Part shown: piece by piece, positions 16,849 through 25,272 of the stretch
How positions within the stretch are numbered: the first letter of the stretch is position 1
How the letters are laid out: every line of letters begins with the position of its first letter
Assembly (NCBI GenBank): GCA_021325375.1
Contig: JAJPHG010000011.1
Coordinates: 186,001-250,000, forward strand
Reading direction: 5' to 3'
Origin: Alphaproteobacteria bacterium
Lineage (GTDB): Bacteria; Pseudomonadota; Alphaproteobacteria; Micropepsales; Micropepsaceae
Length of the DNA: 64,000 bases
Translations under genes and position numbers: made by a program
Notes under the pieces: model-generated
Database searches by the model: none
The model's input: the letters and a program-made list of their open reading frames with translations, nothing else
Told to the model about the DNA's origin: nothing

Positions 16849-17985
16849 TCAGTCCAACGTGCGCCGGAACCTGAGCAGGGCCAGGCTCGTCGACACGAAC
16901 AGAAAGAGAATGAGCGGCCACAGGTCCGGCCAGATCTCGCCCGCCCCGTTGCCCTTGAGCAGGATGCCGCGCACGACGCGCAGGAAGTGTGTCGCCGGAA
17001 GAACTTCGCCGATCCATTGGGCCCATACAGGCATCCCGCGGAAGGGAAACGCGAAACCCGACAGAAGGATCGCGGGCAGAAGGAAGAACATCGTCATCTG
17101 CATCGCCTGGAGCTGGTTCTGGGCGATGGTCGAGAAGGTGTAGCCGACCGCGAGATTGGCGGTGATGAAGAGCAGGAGCGCGCCGGAGAGCAGCAGCAGC
17201 GAGCCGATCATCGGCACGCCGAAGACGAATTTGGCGATCAGCAGCACCAGCACGCTCTGGATCGCGCCGACGCCGATATTGGGCGCGATCTTGCCGATCA
17301 TCAGCTCGAGCGGCTTGACCGGCATCGCGAGCAGGTTCTCGTAGGTCCCGCGCTCGCGCTCGCGGGTCAGCGCCAGGCATGTCATCAGCACCATGCTCAT
17401 GGTCAGGATCACCGCGAGCAGTCCTGGCACGACGTTGTACTGGGTGATGGCCTCGGGGTTGTAGAGCGGATGGATGACGACGTCGAAGGCGGGCGCGGTC
17501 TGCGCGCGGGCGGCGAGGGGACCTTTCAGGTCGTCGCGCAGCGCGTCGGTGAAAAGCTCGCTCAGCGCCGCGGTCGCGTTCGAGCCGGCGGCCGGATCGG
17601 TCGCGTCGGATTCGACGAGCAGTTGGGGACGCGCGCCGCGCACGAGGTCGCGCGAGAAATTGGCCGGGATCTCGACGACGAACGAGACCTCGCCTTGGTC
17701 CAGCATGCGGCGCGCTTGCGCGGGCGAGTTCGTCGCCTTGACGATCTCGAAATAGGACGAGTTCTGAAGCGCCGCGACGATGGAATCCGCGTAGACGCCG
17801 GGGTCGGAGATCGACACCGCGGTCGGCAGGTGCTTGGGGTTCACGTTGATGGCGAAACCGAACAGGAAGATCTGCATCATCGGCACGCCCACGATCATCG
17901 CCAGCGTCAGCCGGTCGCGGCGCATCTGGATGATCTCCTTGCGCAAGACCGCGCCGATGCGGCGCAACGAGAAGCGCTCGCTCAT
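16849..17985 (-). CDS. ABC-2 type transporter permease (YbhR/YhhJ-like)
   Basis: This 378-residue permease has one N-terminal membrane helix after a basic start (LRKEIIQMRRDRLTLAMIVG), a large extracytoplasmic domain of about 140 residues, and five C-terminal helices. This is the ABC2_membrane_3 layout of YbhR, YbhS and YhhJ. ATG 17985 overlaps the ATPase stop (ATGA), so the pair is translationally coupled. Only one permease is present, so a homodimer is expected. It is the last gene of the TetR-HlyD-ATPase-permease set. Confidence 0.92.
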   Translation of the reverse strand: MSERFSLRRIGAVLRKEIIQMRRDRLTLAMIVGVPMMQIFLFGFAINVNPKHLPTAVSISDPGVYADSIVAALQNSSYFEIVKATNSPAQARRMLDQGEVSFVVEIPANFSRDLVRGARPQLLVESDATDPAAGSNATAALSELFTDALRDDLKGPLAARAQTAPAFDVVIHPLYNPEAITQYNVVPGLLAVILTMSMVLMTCLALTRERERGTYENLLAMPVKPLELMIGKIAPNIGVGAIQSVLVLLIAKFVFGVPMIGSLLLLSGALLLFITANLAVGYTFSTIAQNQLQAMQMTMFFLLPAILLSGFAFPFRGMPVWAQWIGEVLPATHFLRVVRGILLKGNGAGEIWPDLWPLILFLFVSTSLALLRFRRTLD

Positions 17986-18908
17986 ACGGCGCTCCCGATC
18001 GTCTCTTCCTGGAGCTGGATGAAGACATCCTCCAGGCTCGGCACCGCTTCGGTGATCGTCAGGCCGTCACGTCCGCGATAGGGGCCAAGCGCCTGCTCGA
18101 GTGCGGTGCGGTCGCGCCCGCTCACATGCAGCGCGGCGCCGAAGAAGGAGACGAACTCGATGCCCTTCTGTCCGCGAAGTTTCTCCGCCAATTGGCGCGC
18201 GCCTTCGCCTTCGACCACGAAGGTGAAGAGCTTGGACTGCTCGATCACCTCGGCGACCGCGCCGCGCGCGACGATGTTGCCGAGGCTGATATAGACGATG
18301 CGGTCGCAGCGCTCCGCCTCGTCCATGTAGTGGGTGGAGACGAGCACGGTCAGGCCTTCGGCGCTCAGCCGGTGGATCTCGTCCCAGAAATCGCGGCGCG
18401 CTTTCGGATCGACGCCGGCGGTCGGCTCGTCCAGCAGCAACAGCTTGGGCGAATGCAGCATGCAGGCGGCGAGCGCAAGGCGCTGCTTCCAGCCGCCGGA
18501 AAGCTCGCCCGCGAGCTGACCCTGGCGCTTGGTGAGGCCCAGCCGCGCGATTGTCTGGTCGATCTTCTCGCGCGCGCCGTCGAGCTCGTACATGCGCGCG
18601 ACGAATTCCAAATTCTCGCGGATCGACAGGTCTTCCCAGAAGCTGAATTTCTGGGTCATGTAGCCGACGGCGCGCTTGATGGCGTCGGGCTGCGTCTTGA
18701 GGTCGAGGCCGAGGCAGGTGCCCTCGCCGGCGTCGGCATGAAGCAGGCCACATAACATGCGGATCGTCGTCGTCTTGCCCGAACCGTTGGGGCCCAGGAA
18801 CCCCCATACTTCTCCATAAGGAACGGCGATGTCGATCCCGTTGACCGCGACCTTCGGGCCGAAGCGTTTCGTCAGGCCGTGCACGTCGATGGCGAGGCCG
18901 CTGGTCAT
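17982..18908 (-). CDS. ABC transporter ATP-binding protein
   Basis: This 308-residue ATPase has Walker A GPNGSGKT at about 39-46, signature LSGGW at 136-140, Walker B LLLLDEPTAGVD at 157-168 and an H-loop in STHYMDEAERCD. The C-terminal 80 residues are the usual regulatory extension of DrrA/YbhF-type exporters. Unlike E. coli YbhF it has a single nucleotide-binding domain. It is separated from hlyD by the inverted repeat at 18940-19119, which may set different expression of adaptor and pump. Confidence 0.93.
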   Translation of the reverse strand: MTSGLAIDVHGLTKRFGPKVAVNGIDIAVPYGEVWGFLGPNGSGKTTTIRMLCGLLHADAGEGTCLGLDLKTQPDAIKRAVGYMTQKFSFWEDLSIRENLEFVARMYELDGAREKIDQTIARLGLTKRQGQLAGELSGGWKQRLALAACMLHSPKLLLLDEPTAGVDPKARRDFWDEIHRLSAEGLTVLVSTHYMDEAERCDRIVYISLGNIVARGAVAEVIEQSKLFTFVVEGEGARQLAEKLRGQKGIEFVSFFGAALHVSGRDRTALEQALGPYRGRDGLTITEAVPSLEDVFIQLQEETIGSAV

Positions 18909-18939
18909 TTGAAGGCGCTGCTTTCCAACCCAATCCCAA

Positions 18940-19119
18940 TGTCATGGCCCGCGACTGCGGGCCACCCAGGTGACACTTGTCGTGCTTTCGCAAAGAAATC
19001 ACGCGGAGACGCGGAGGTGCGGAGCCGAGCTTGTCTTCCGCACCTCCGCGTCTCCGCGTGAATCTTCATGAAGCGTGCAGAACCTAGCTGGGTGGCCCGC
19101 AGTCGCGGGCCATGACACT
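18940..19119. repeat. Nested composite inverted repeat, family A copy 1
   Basis: The outer arms are TGTCATGGCCCGCGACTGCG... (18940-18976) and its inverse (19088-19119); each arm is itself a hairpin. Nested inside is a second, near-perfect inverted repeat of about 25 bp with TCACGCGGAGACGCGGAGG (18999-19023) and its inverse (19037-19061). The element sits inside the efflux operon between hlyD and the ATPase gene. The same nested plan occurs at 46549-46712, and single or variant outer arms at 37935-38048 and 54936-54969. Confidence 0.8.
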
Positions 19120-19151
19120 TTTGCTTTTGGTTGCGAGCGGTCATGACCTGC

Positions 19152-19976
19152 TCAGAGCGGCCTGACATCGACGGGCTGTCCGGGGTTGAGGGTCAGGCCG
19201 CCCGGCGCGCGCGCCTCGATCTTGAAGACCAGCTTCTCGCGGTTGCCGACGGAGAAGATCACGGGCGGGGTGAACTCTTCCTGGGCTGCGATGAAGCTGA
19301 TGGTGGCGGTCAGGTCCTTGGCGCAGCCGTCGCAATGGATGGAGACCTTCCGGCCGAGCTTCACTTTCGCGAACTCCGTCTCGGGCACGAAGAAGCGCAC
19401 ATAGACGTTGGCGGGCGGAAGGATCGAGACGACTGGCGTCATCGCGGGGGCGTATTCGCCGGGGCGGAAGAAGACGTCCTGGACGCGACCTTCCGTGCGC
19501 GAGACGACGAGGCGCTCGGAGAATTGATAGGCGGCACCCGTCAGCGTCGCGCGCGCCTGGGCTTCGGTGGCGTTGATCTGCGCGATCAGGGCGGCGGCGG
19601 TGTCGTAGGCCGATTTCGCCTGATCGAGCGCCTGCTTCGAGGTGGCGCCGGAGCGCAGCAGGCCTTGCTGACGCGTGAGTTCCTTGGCCGCGAGATCGAG
19701 GCTCGCGCGCGCCTGTCCCATCTGGCCTTGCGCCTCCGCGATCTGCGCCTCGGCCTGGTCGCGCGCCGCGGCCTGCGCGGTGTCGTCGAGGGCAAAGAGA
19801 AGGTCGCCGGTCTTCACCTGCGCGCCGCGCTCGACGCGCAGCTTCGCGACCCATCCGGCCTGCGGCGCCGCCACGAACGCGGTATCGCCTTCGGCATAGC
19901 CGAGCCAGGCATGATCGTCGCTCTGCCCGCAGCCCGCGAGCACGAGAAGAAGGATCGCGGGAAGAGATCTTCTCAT
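19152..19976 (-). CDS. HlyD-family membrane fusion protein, lipoprotein
   Basis: This 274-residue periplasmic adaptor starts with a lipobox signal (LLLVLAGCGQ). It has a biotinyl-lipoyl-like first half (WVAKLRVERGAQVKTGDLLF), an alanine-rich coiled-coil hairpin (about 65-140), the second lipoyl half (GRVQDVFFRPGEY) and a beta-barrel region. It resembles YbhG, which works with YbhFSR. ATG 19976 overlaps the tetR stop (ATGA), so regulator and adaptor are coupled. It links the inner-membrane ABC pump to an outer-membrane channel encoded elsewhere. Confidence 0.9.
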   Translation of the reverse strand: MRRSLPAILLLVLAGCGQSDDHAWLGYAEGDTAFVAAPQAGWVAKLRVERGAQVKTGDLLFALDDTAQAAARDQAEAQIAEAQGQMGQARASLDLAAKELTRQQGLLRSGATSKQALDQAKSAYDTAAALIAQINATEAQARATLTGAAYQFSERLVVSRTEGRVQDVFFRPGEYAPAMTPVVSILPPANVYVRFFVPETEFAKVKLGRKVSIHCDGCAKDLTATISFIAAQEEFTPPVIFSVGNREKLVFKIEARAPGGLTLNPGQPVDVRPL

Positions 19977-20605
19977 GGCGCAAGTCCGCGGAAGAGGACG
20001 TCGAGATGGGTGTCGACGAGGCCCTGATAGTCGTAAGGCTCGGGATCGAAGCGCGCGAAGGTCGTGCGCCAGATCGCGCCGAGCAGCACCGGCGCGATGC
20101 ACAGGCGCACCGCGTGCTGCACGGGCAGGCTGCGGAACTCGCCCTGCGCGATGCCGCGTTCGATCAGGCCCGACATCAGGGCGAGGCCCTTGTCGATCAC
20201 CTCGTCGCGATAGAAACGGGCGAGCTCGGGGAAATTGCCGCTCTCGGCGATGATGATCTTGGGCAGCACCACGCGGTCTGACGTGGTCAGCAGATGCGCC
20301 ATCGCGCCCAGCGCCATGCGCAGCATGTCGCGCGCCGGGCCCGGGAAATTGCGCACGTTCTCGGTCACGCCCAGGAGCGTCGCGCCGATGGATTCGCGCA
20401 CCAGGGTCTTGAAGACCGCCTCCTTGTTTTCGAAATAGAGGTAGATCGTGCCCTTGGTCACCCCCGCGCGCGCCGCGATGTCCTCCATCCGCGTGCCGGC
20501 GAAGCCCTTCTCGGCGAAGACTTTCAGAGCGGCATCGAGGATTTCGGCGGGCCGCGCCTCCTTGCGGCGGGTCCAGCGTCCAGATCGGGTAACCTTCTGA
20601 TCCAT
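19973..20605 (-). CDS. TetR/AcrR-family repressor
   Basis: The 210-residue protein has an N-terminal TetR helix-turn-helix (ILDAALKVFAEKGFAGTRM then GVTKGTIYLYFENKEAVF, residues about 24-66) and a C-terminal ligand domain with an AcrR/YbiH-like pattern (RVVLPKIIIAESGNFPELA). It is first in the efflux operon, and a 20-bp palindrome lies 14 bp upstream of its start, so it probably represses itself and the pump genes. The effector is unknown. The gene order tetR-hlyD-ATPase-permease parallels cecR-ybhGFSR. Confidence 0.93.
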   Translation of the reverse strand: MDQKVTRSGRWTRRKEARPAEILDAALKVFAEKGFAGTRMEDIAARAGVTKGTIYLYFENKEAVFKTLVRESIGATLLGVTENVRNFPGPARDMLRMALGAMAHLLTTSDRVVLPKIIIAESGNFPELARFYRDEVIDKGLALMSGLIERGIAQGEFRSLPVQHAVRLCIAPVLLGAIWRTTFARFDPEPYDYQGLVDTHLDVLFRGLAP

Positions 20606-20618
20606 GGCCTTAATTTAA

Positions 20619-20638
20619 ATAACTGAACGGTCAGTTAT
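20619..20638. promoter_or_regulatory. Palindromic operator of the TetR efflux operon
   Basis: ATAACTGA-ACGG-TCAGTTAT is a perfect 8-bp inverted repeat with a 4-bp centre, in an AT-rich stretch just upstream of the tetR start at 20605. AcrR-type regulators bind palindromes of this size containing TGA-N-TCA elements. The position suggests that binding would block transcription start or early elongation. Confidence 0.65.
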
Positions 20639-20688
20639 ATATTTTTCGGGCAAAAGTCAAGACAAACCCGTCCTGCGCGTCCCGCAAA

Positions 20689-20913
20689 TCAGGGTTTCCT
20701 GAGCACCATGCGGGCCCGGTCGCCGTCGCGAGTGAGGGCTACGACCTCGAAGCCTTCGCCGCGGCACATATGCGGCACGTCGATGGCCGCCATCGGATCG
20801 TCGGTGAGGATCTCGATCTCGGCGCCCGCGCCGGCACGGCCGAGCGCGCGCCTGGCGAACAGCGCGGGCAGCGGACATTTCAATCCGCGCAGGTCCAGGA
20901 TGTCGTGCGCCAT
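20689..20913 (-). CDS. tusA: TusA/SirA-family sulfur carrier
   Basis: This 74-residue protein has the TusA fold pattern: LDLRGLKCPLPAL with Cys13 in the CPxP motif that carries the persulfide, then a helix and the EILTDDPMAAIDVPHMC strand. TusA-like proteins relay sulfur for tRNA thiolation, molybdenum cofactor or other sulfur transfer. The extra Cys in PHMCRGEG is common in the family. It is divergent from the acyl-CoA synthetase gene with 63 nt between starts and is not part of the tetR operon. Confidence 0.88.
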   Translation of the reverse strand: MAHDILDLRGLKCPLPALFARRALGRAGAGAEIEILTDDPMAAIDVPHMCRGEGFEVVALTRDGDRARMVLRKP

Positions 20914-20976
20914 CGCGTTGCCTTGACGCTTGCGAACCCAAACCTATTCTCGATCCAAGGCCGGAGCGAATCGTCG

Positions 20977-22767
20977 ATGAGCGTGGTGGACAGGATTTCG
21001 CGCGAGGCCGTCTATGTCAGCTCGGTCGCGCGCTCGCTCTGGCGCCTGCGCCACACCAACCCGCAATCGACGCGTACCATCAGCGACATCTTCGAGGAGT
21101 TCGCGCGCGACAAACCCGGCAATATCGCCGTGCTCTATCAGGACCGCACGCTGACTTATGCCGACCTCGCCGCAGGCGCGAACCGCTATGCGCATTGGGC
21201 GCTCGCGCGGAACATCCGCAAGGGCGATGCCGTCGCGCTGTTCATGGAAGGCTGTCCGGAATATCTCATGGCGTGGCTCGGGCTGGTGAAGCTCGGCGCG
21301 GTCGCGGCCCTCATCAACACAAACCTGCGCGGGCCCGCGCTGGCGCATTCCGTCGCCATCGCCAAGGCGCGCCACGCGATCGTAGGCCACGAGCTCGCCG
21401 GGGCCTGGCAGGACGCGATGGCGCTCAACGAGACCAGGCCCGTCGCCTGGCTCACCGGCGGCACCGCGCCGGGGACCGAGAATCTGGACGCGGCGCTCGC
21501 GGAAAGCCCGCCCACGGCCCTCGACAAGGCGGTGAGCGACGGCCTCGTCTGCAAGGACAACGCCTTCTACATCTATACCTCGGGCACGACGGGCCTGCCC
21601 AAGGCCGCGAATTTCAGCCATATGCGCATGCTCTACATGATGTACGGCTTCGCGGGCGCGCTCGACGCCAAGGAGGGCGACCGCATGTACGACACGCTGC
21701 CGCTCTATCATTCGACGGGCGGGGTGTGCGCGGTGGGCGTGGCGCTGACGACGGGCGGCTCGCTGGTGATCCGGCGCAAATTCTCGGTGCACGAGTTCTG
21801 GAACGACGTTCACCGCTACCGCCCGACCTTCTTCCAGTATATCGGCGAGCTCTGCCGCTATCTGCTCAACGCGCCCGTCGGCCCGCATGAGCGCGATCAT
21901 GCGATCCGCGCGATCACCGGCAACGGGCTGCGGCCCGAGATCTGGGACGCGTTCCAGACGCGCTTCGCGATTCCGAAGATCATCGAGTTCTACGGCGCCA
22001 CCGAAGGCAACGTCTCGATGATGAACTATGACGGCAAGCACGGCGCGGTGGGCCGCGTGCCGAACTACATGCGCGCCATCATCAAGACGCGCATCGTGCG
22101 CTTCGATCTCGACGGCGAAAAGCCGGTGCGCGGCGCGGACGGGTTCTGCATCGAATGCGCCGCCGGCGAGGCAGGCGAGGCCATCGGCGAGGTCCAGAGC
22201 GAGGCCGGCCGCAGCTTCGAGGGCTACACGCAGAAGGCCGACAGCGAGAAGAAGCTGCTGCGCGACGTCTTCGCGAAGGGCGATGTGTGGTTCCGCACCG
22301 GCGATCTGATGCGCCGCGACACGGATGGCTATTTCTATTTCGTCGACCGCATCGGCGACACCTTCCGCTGGAAAGGCGAGAACGTCGCGACCAGCGAGGT
22401 CGCCGAGGCGCTCGGCGTGATCCCCGGCATCGCCGAAGCGAACGTCTACGGCGTCGCGGTTCCGGGACAGGACGGGCGCGCGGGCATGGCGGCGCTGGTC
22501 ACCGCACAGGGCTTCGACGTCGCCGCGCTGGGTGCCGTGCTGGGCAAGAGCCTGCCCGCCTATGCGCGGCCGCTTTTCTTGAGGCTCTCCCCGCAGCTCG
22601 AGATCACAGGCACCTTCAAGCAGCGCAAGGTCGAGCTCGTGAAGGAGGGCTTCGACCCGGCCCGCATCGCCGATCCGCTCTATTGGTACGACGCGTCGGG
22701 CGGCCGCTACGAGCCGCTCGACGCGGCGCGCTATGCCGACATCGCCGAGGGACGCGTGAAGCTCTGA
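20977..22767 (+). CDS. Long-chain acyl-CoA synthetase, FATP/SLC27 type
   Basis: This 596-residue AMP-forming enzyme activates long or very long fatty acids to acyl-CoA. It has the P-loop YIYTSGTTGLPKA, the adenine motif EFYGATEGNVS, WFRTGDLMRRD with the ribose-binding Asp, and DRIGDTFRWKGENVATSEV, which is the FATP version of the hinge region. The C-terminal lysine region is GTFKQRKVELV. Start ATG 20977 is preferred because earlier in-frame codons run antisense through tusA. It may feed fatty acids into beta-oxidation or lipid remodelling. Confidence 0.92.
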   Translation: MSVVDRISREAVYVSSVARSLWRLRHTNPQSTRTISDIFEEFARDKPGNIAVLYQDRTLTYADLAAGANRYAHWALARNIRKGDAVALFMEGCPEYLMAWLGLVKLGAVAALINTNLRGPALAHSVAIAKARHAIVGHELAGAWQDAMALNETRPVAWLTGGTAPGTENLDAALAESPPTALDKAVSDGLVCKDNAFYIYTSGTTGLPKAANFSHMRMLYMMYGFAGALDAKEGDRMYDTLPLYHSTGGVCAVGVALTTGGSLVIRRKFSVHEFWNDVHRYRPTFFQYIGELCRYLLNAPVGPHERDHAIRAITGNGLRPEIWDAFQTRFAIPKIIEFYGATEGNVSMMNYDGKHGAVGRVPNYMRAIIKTRIVRFDLDGEKPVRGADGFCIECAAGEAGEAIGEVQSEAGRSFEGYTQKADSEKKLLRDVFAKGDVWFRTGDLMRRDTDGYFYFVDRIGDTFRWKGENVATSEVAEALGVIPGIAEANVYGVAVPGQDGRAGMAALVTAQGFDVAALGAVLGKSLPAYARPLFLRLSPQLEITGTFKQRKVELVKEGFDPARIADPLYWYDASGGRYEPLDAARYADIAEGRVKL

Positions 22768-22770
22768 AAC

Positions 22771-23703
22771 TCAGAACGCCTCGGACGCGGTGTCCGTCTG
22801 GGTTACGGCGCGATAGGCAAACGCGCTCGCGCCGGTGAAGAGGCCGTAGAAGACGAGCGACACGAGCAGCCCTACGGGATAGACGACGAACCAGTAGCGG
22901 TTGCTCCGCTCCATCGCCAAACGGCTCACCTCCTGCTGGTGCTGCGACCATGCCGCGATCTGGTCCGGCGTCACATGCGCGCCCATCGGCGGCAGGAAGC
23001 TGGGTCCATAGAGGTAATAGATGTACACGCACTCCAGGATAAGGAGAGGCAGGAACAGCACCATGTTGATGACGAAGATGCGCCAGAAATTTCCCTTGGT
23101 GAGCTCCCAGGCCCGGACCAGCGACACCTTGCGCTCGGCGACGACGACGGGGGCGATCATGAAGGACAGCCGCACGCTGATATAGACGAAGGCGCAGATT
23201 GCGACGAGCATCAGGACCAGCGTGACGAGGCCGATGGCCATGGCCGTTCCACCCGTCCCGGCGCCGCGCAACACGCCGCCCATCGTGGCGAGCAGCACCA
23301 CGTTGATCAGGATGAAGCCGATATAGATGACGATCATCACCAGCCCGTAGAGCAGCCACGAGCCGAGAAGACGCCACATCGCCGCTCCGAAGGGGAACTG
23401 CAGGAAGGCGCTGCCCGTCCTCAAGCCCAGCGCTTCCTTGGTGAGCCCGGCGAATTGCGCCGTCAGGAGCAGGACGACGACGATCAGCGCGGCGAACATG
23501 AACGGAATCGCGGCCGTCATCGCTTGCGGGTTGCGGGAGCCCACATCCAGCGCCGCCTGCATGTACCGGCCCTGGAAGAGAAAGGTGAGCGCGTAGAGGA
23601 TCGCGACCGGTATCCAGATCACGCCCAGATTGTTGATGATATTGCCGAACGCGAAGCCGTAAGCGCGCGCGATCGTGCCGCCCACCGGAATCCTGGCTGC
23701 CAT
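22771..23703 (-). CDS. Integral membrane protein of unknown function
   Basis: This 310-residue protein has about six hydrophobic segments, two in the first 100 residues and the rest through to 290. The motif APVVVAERKVSLVRAWELTKGNFWRIF between helices is typical of the glycerophosphoryl-diester phosphodiesterase membrane-domain-like or YciC-like families, which have no assigned activity. The gene converges with the acyl-CoA synthetase, the two stops lying three bases apart. Role unknown; membrane lipid homeostasis is only a guess. Confidence 0.75.
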   Translation of the reverse strand: MAARIPVGGTIARAYGFAFGNIINNLGVIWIPVAILYALTFLFQGRYMQAALDVGSRNPQAMTAAIPFMFAALIVVVLLLTAQFAGLTKEALGLRTGSAFLQFPFGAAMWRLLGSWLLYGLVMIVIYIGFILINVVLLATMGGVLRGAGTGGTAMAIGLVTLVLMLVAICAFVYISVRLSFMIAPVVVAERKVSLVRAWELTKGNFWRIFVINMVLFLPLLILECVYIYYLYGPSFLPPMGAHVTPDQIAAWSQHQQEVSRLAMERSNRYWFVVYPVGLLVSLVFYGLFTGASAFAYRAVTQTDTASEAF

Positions 23704-23775
23704 GACACTCCCCCCGAAACCTGCACGCCATTATAGCGTGCTCCTTGACGGGTTTCTAATGGGTATCGCTCACGG

Positions 23776-24306
23776 TTAACCGGCGAAGGAGACCGCATGC
23801 GCGGGAAAGACCTGCGCATAGCTGCCGCAGAGCGTCTCGTTCTCATGCGCCACGATATCGCAGGCCTTGAGGATCCTGCTGTCCCCCGTGGTGTGGCCGT
23901 CCGCCGCCAGCACCACGCGATAGCCGCGCTCGACCGCGCCGCGCACCGCCGCGTCGACGCAATATTCGCTCTGCATGCCGCAGACGACGAGCGTGTCGAT
24001 GCCGGCGGCCTTCAGCTTGGCGTCGAAATCCGTGCCGTTGAAGGCGCTGCCGCGATGCTTGACGGTCACGTCGTCGCCGGGGCGGGGCGTGAGCTTCGCG
24101 TGGAAGGGGAAGCCGGGCTTGCCGGGATGGAAGGGATCGCCGGGCCCGCCGTCATGCTGCACGAAGAAGACGGGCACGCCGGCCTCGCGGGCGCGCGCGA
24201 CGAGGCCCGCGATGCGCTCGACCGTGCCTTCGCCGTCATGGAGGCGGAAACCCGGGATCTGGAACATGCCCTGCTGCACATCGATGACCACGAGCGCCGT
24301 CGTCAT
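23776..24306 (-). CDS. Isochorismatase-like cysteine hydrolase
   Basis: This 176-residue protein has the full cysteine hydrolase triad: Asp9 in LVVIDVQ, Lys83 in VTVKHRGSAF and Cys116 in CGMQSEYCVD, with a likely cis-peptide just before. The family includes nicotinamidases, ureidoacrylate hydrolases and related amidohydrolases; the sequence does not decide among them. ATG 24306 overlaps the stop of the GFA gene (ATGA), so the two are one transcription unit with GFA first. Confidence 0.88.
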   Translation of the reverse strand: MTTALVVIDVQQGMFQIPGFRLHDGEGTVERIAGLVARAREAGVPVFFVQHDGGPGDPFHPGKPGFPFHAKLTPRPGDDVTVKHRGSAFNGTDFDAKLKAAGIDTLVVCGMQSEYCVDAAVRGAVERGYRVVLAADGHTTGDSRILKACDIVAHENETLCGSYAQVFPAHAVSFAG

Positions 24307-24740
24307 CGCCGCACCTCGAATGCATCGACCGGCGTCCAGTTGCGCTTGCGCCGCGTGATGCGCGCGGGCACGTCCTCGGCGTCGAAATCGTGTGGTGTGG
24401 CGGGGAAATCGAGCGCCGGCCGTTCCCTGAACGTGTTGACGTTCACGGTGAACCAGCCGCGTCCTTCGTCCTCGAGCAGCGCGCCGATATAGACGCCGCA
24501 GCGCCGGCAGACGAGAAAATCCGCCGTCTTCAGCCCGAAGCGATAGCGCTCCAGCAGATCGCCGTCGCGCACGGCGATAAGGATCCTGCCGTTGGGATCG
24601 GAGGTGTTGCGCGCGCCATGGGCGCGGCAGAAGCCGCACATGTCCGCGCGCAGGCCCAGCGTCTCCAGCGGCGCCGTCGCCTCGAAGACAAAGCTGAGGT
24701 TGCCGCAGTGACAGCCGCCGGCGAAGCTTCGCCCTGCCAT
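24303..24740 (-). CDS. GFA/CENP-V family zinc protein
   Basis: This 145-residue protein has the GFA cysteine pattern: GGCHCG (C10, C12), CGFC (C35, C38) and CRRC (C78, C81), which bind structural and catalytic zinc. The family is named for glutathione-dependent formaldehyde-activating enzyme, but most members have unproven activity. It precedes and is coupled to the isochorismatase-like gene. The upstream region 24741-24840 is AT-rich and shared with a divergent small membrane protein. Confidence 0.88.
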   Translation of the reverse strand: MAGRSFAGGCHCGNLSFVFEATAPLETLGLRADMCGFCRAHGARNTSDPNGRILIAVRDGDLLERYRFGLKTADFLVCRRCGVYIGALLEDEGRGWFTVNVNTFRERPALDFPATPHDFDAEDVPARITRRKRNWTPVDAFEVRR

Positions 24741-24840
24741 GCTCTCTTGCTCCTTCGCATGGAATTCCAGAATATTGCTAATATCATCTCATCTCGCCGG
24801 GTAGCGGCGAATTGGGCATATGCGTCATGGGGGAAACGCA

Positions 24841-25239
24841 ATGAAGGAAGCCGACCTGATTCAGGCCGCAGTAAGCTGGATAAATCTCGCCTATACCGCC
24901 AGTCAGTGGTGGCTCACCGTGACCACCGCACTCGTCGTCGCAACTTATCTGGCGGCAAAGCACATCCCGGCCTGGCTCTTTGCGCTTGTCGTGTTCCTCT
25001 ACGTTGTCACGGCGGTTTCCGTGCTCTTCGAATTCAAGGAATATGGCGATTTGGCCTATTCCTACGGCGTGCGCTTGACGCAGTTGCGCCTTGCAAATCA
25101 CGATTTGGGATCCAACGCGGAGCCCAATGCGATTTGGAGATTGATAAATGCATGGGCGCTTTATGTGATCATCGCGGTCGGAACAATTGTAGCGATCGCA
25201 TTCTCATTCATTCACTGGCGCAAGGCGCGCAGCGCGTGA
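24841..25239 (+). CDS. Small membrane protein, unknown
   Basis: This 132-residue protein has three predicted membrane helices: residues about 25-43, 48-66 and 105-124, with a polar loop (EFKEYGDLAYSYG) between the second and third. ATG 24841 is chosen because GGGGGA lies eight bases before it; an ATG at 24820 is possible. The gene's base composition is visibly lower in GC than its neighbours, a hint of later acquisition. No family recognised. Confidence 0.7.
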   Translation: MKEADLIQAAVSWINLAYTASQWWLTVTTALVVATYLAAKHIPAWLFALVVFLYVVTAVSVLFEFKEYGDLAYSYGVRLTQLRLANHDLGSNAEPNAIWRLINAWALYVIIAVGTIVAIAFSFIHWRKARSA

Positions 25240-25272
25240 TCGCTCCTCCAGAAACAGCGCGGGCCTGAAGAG

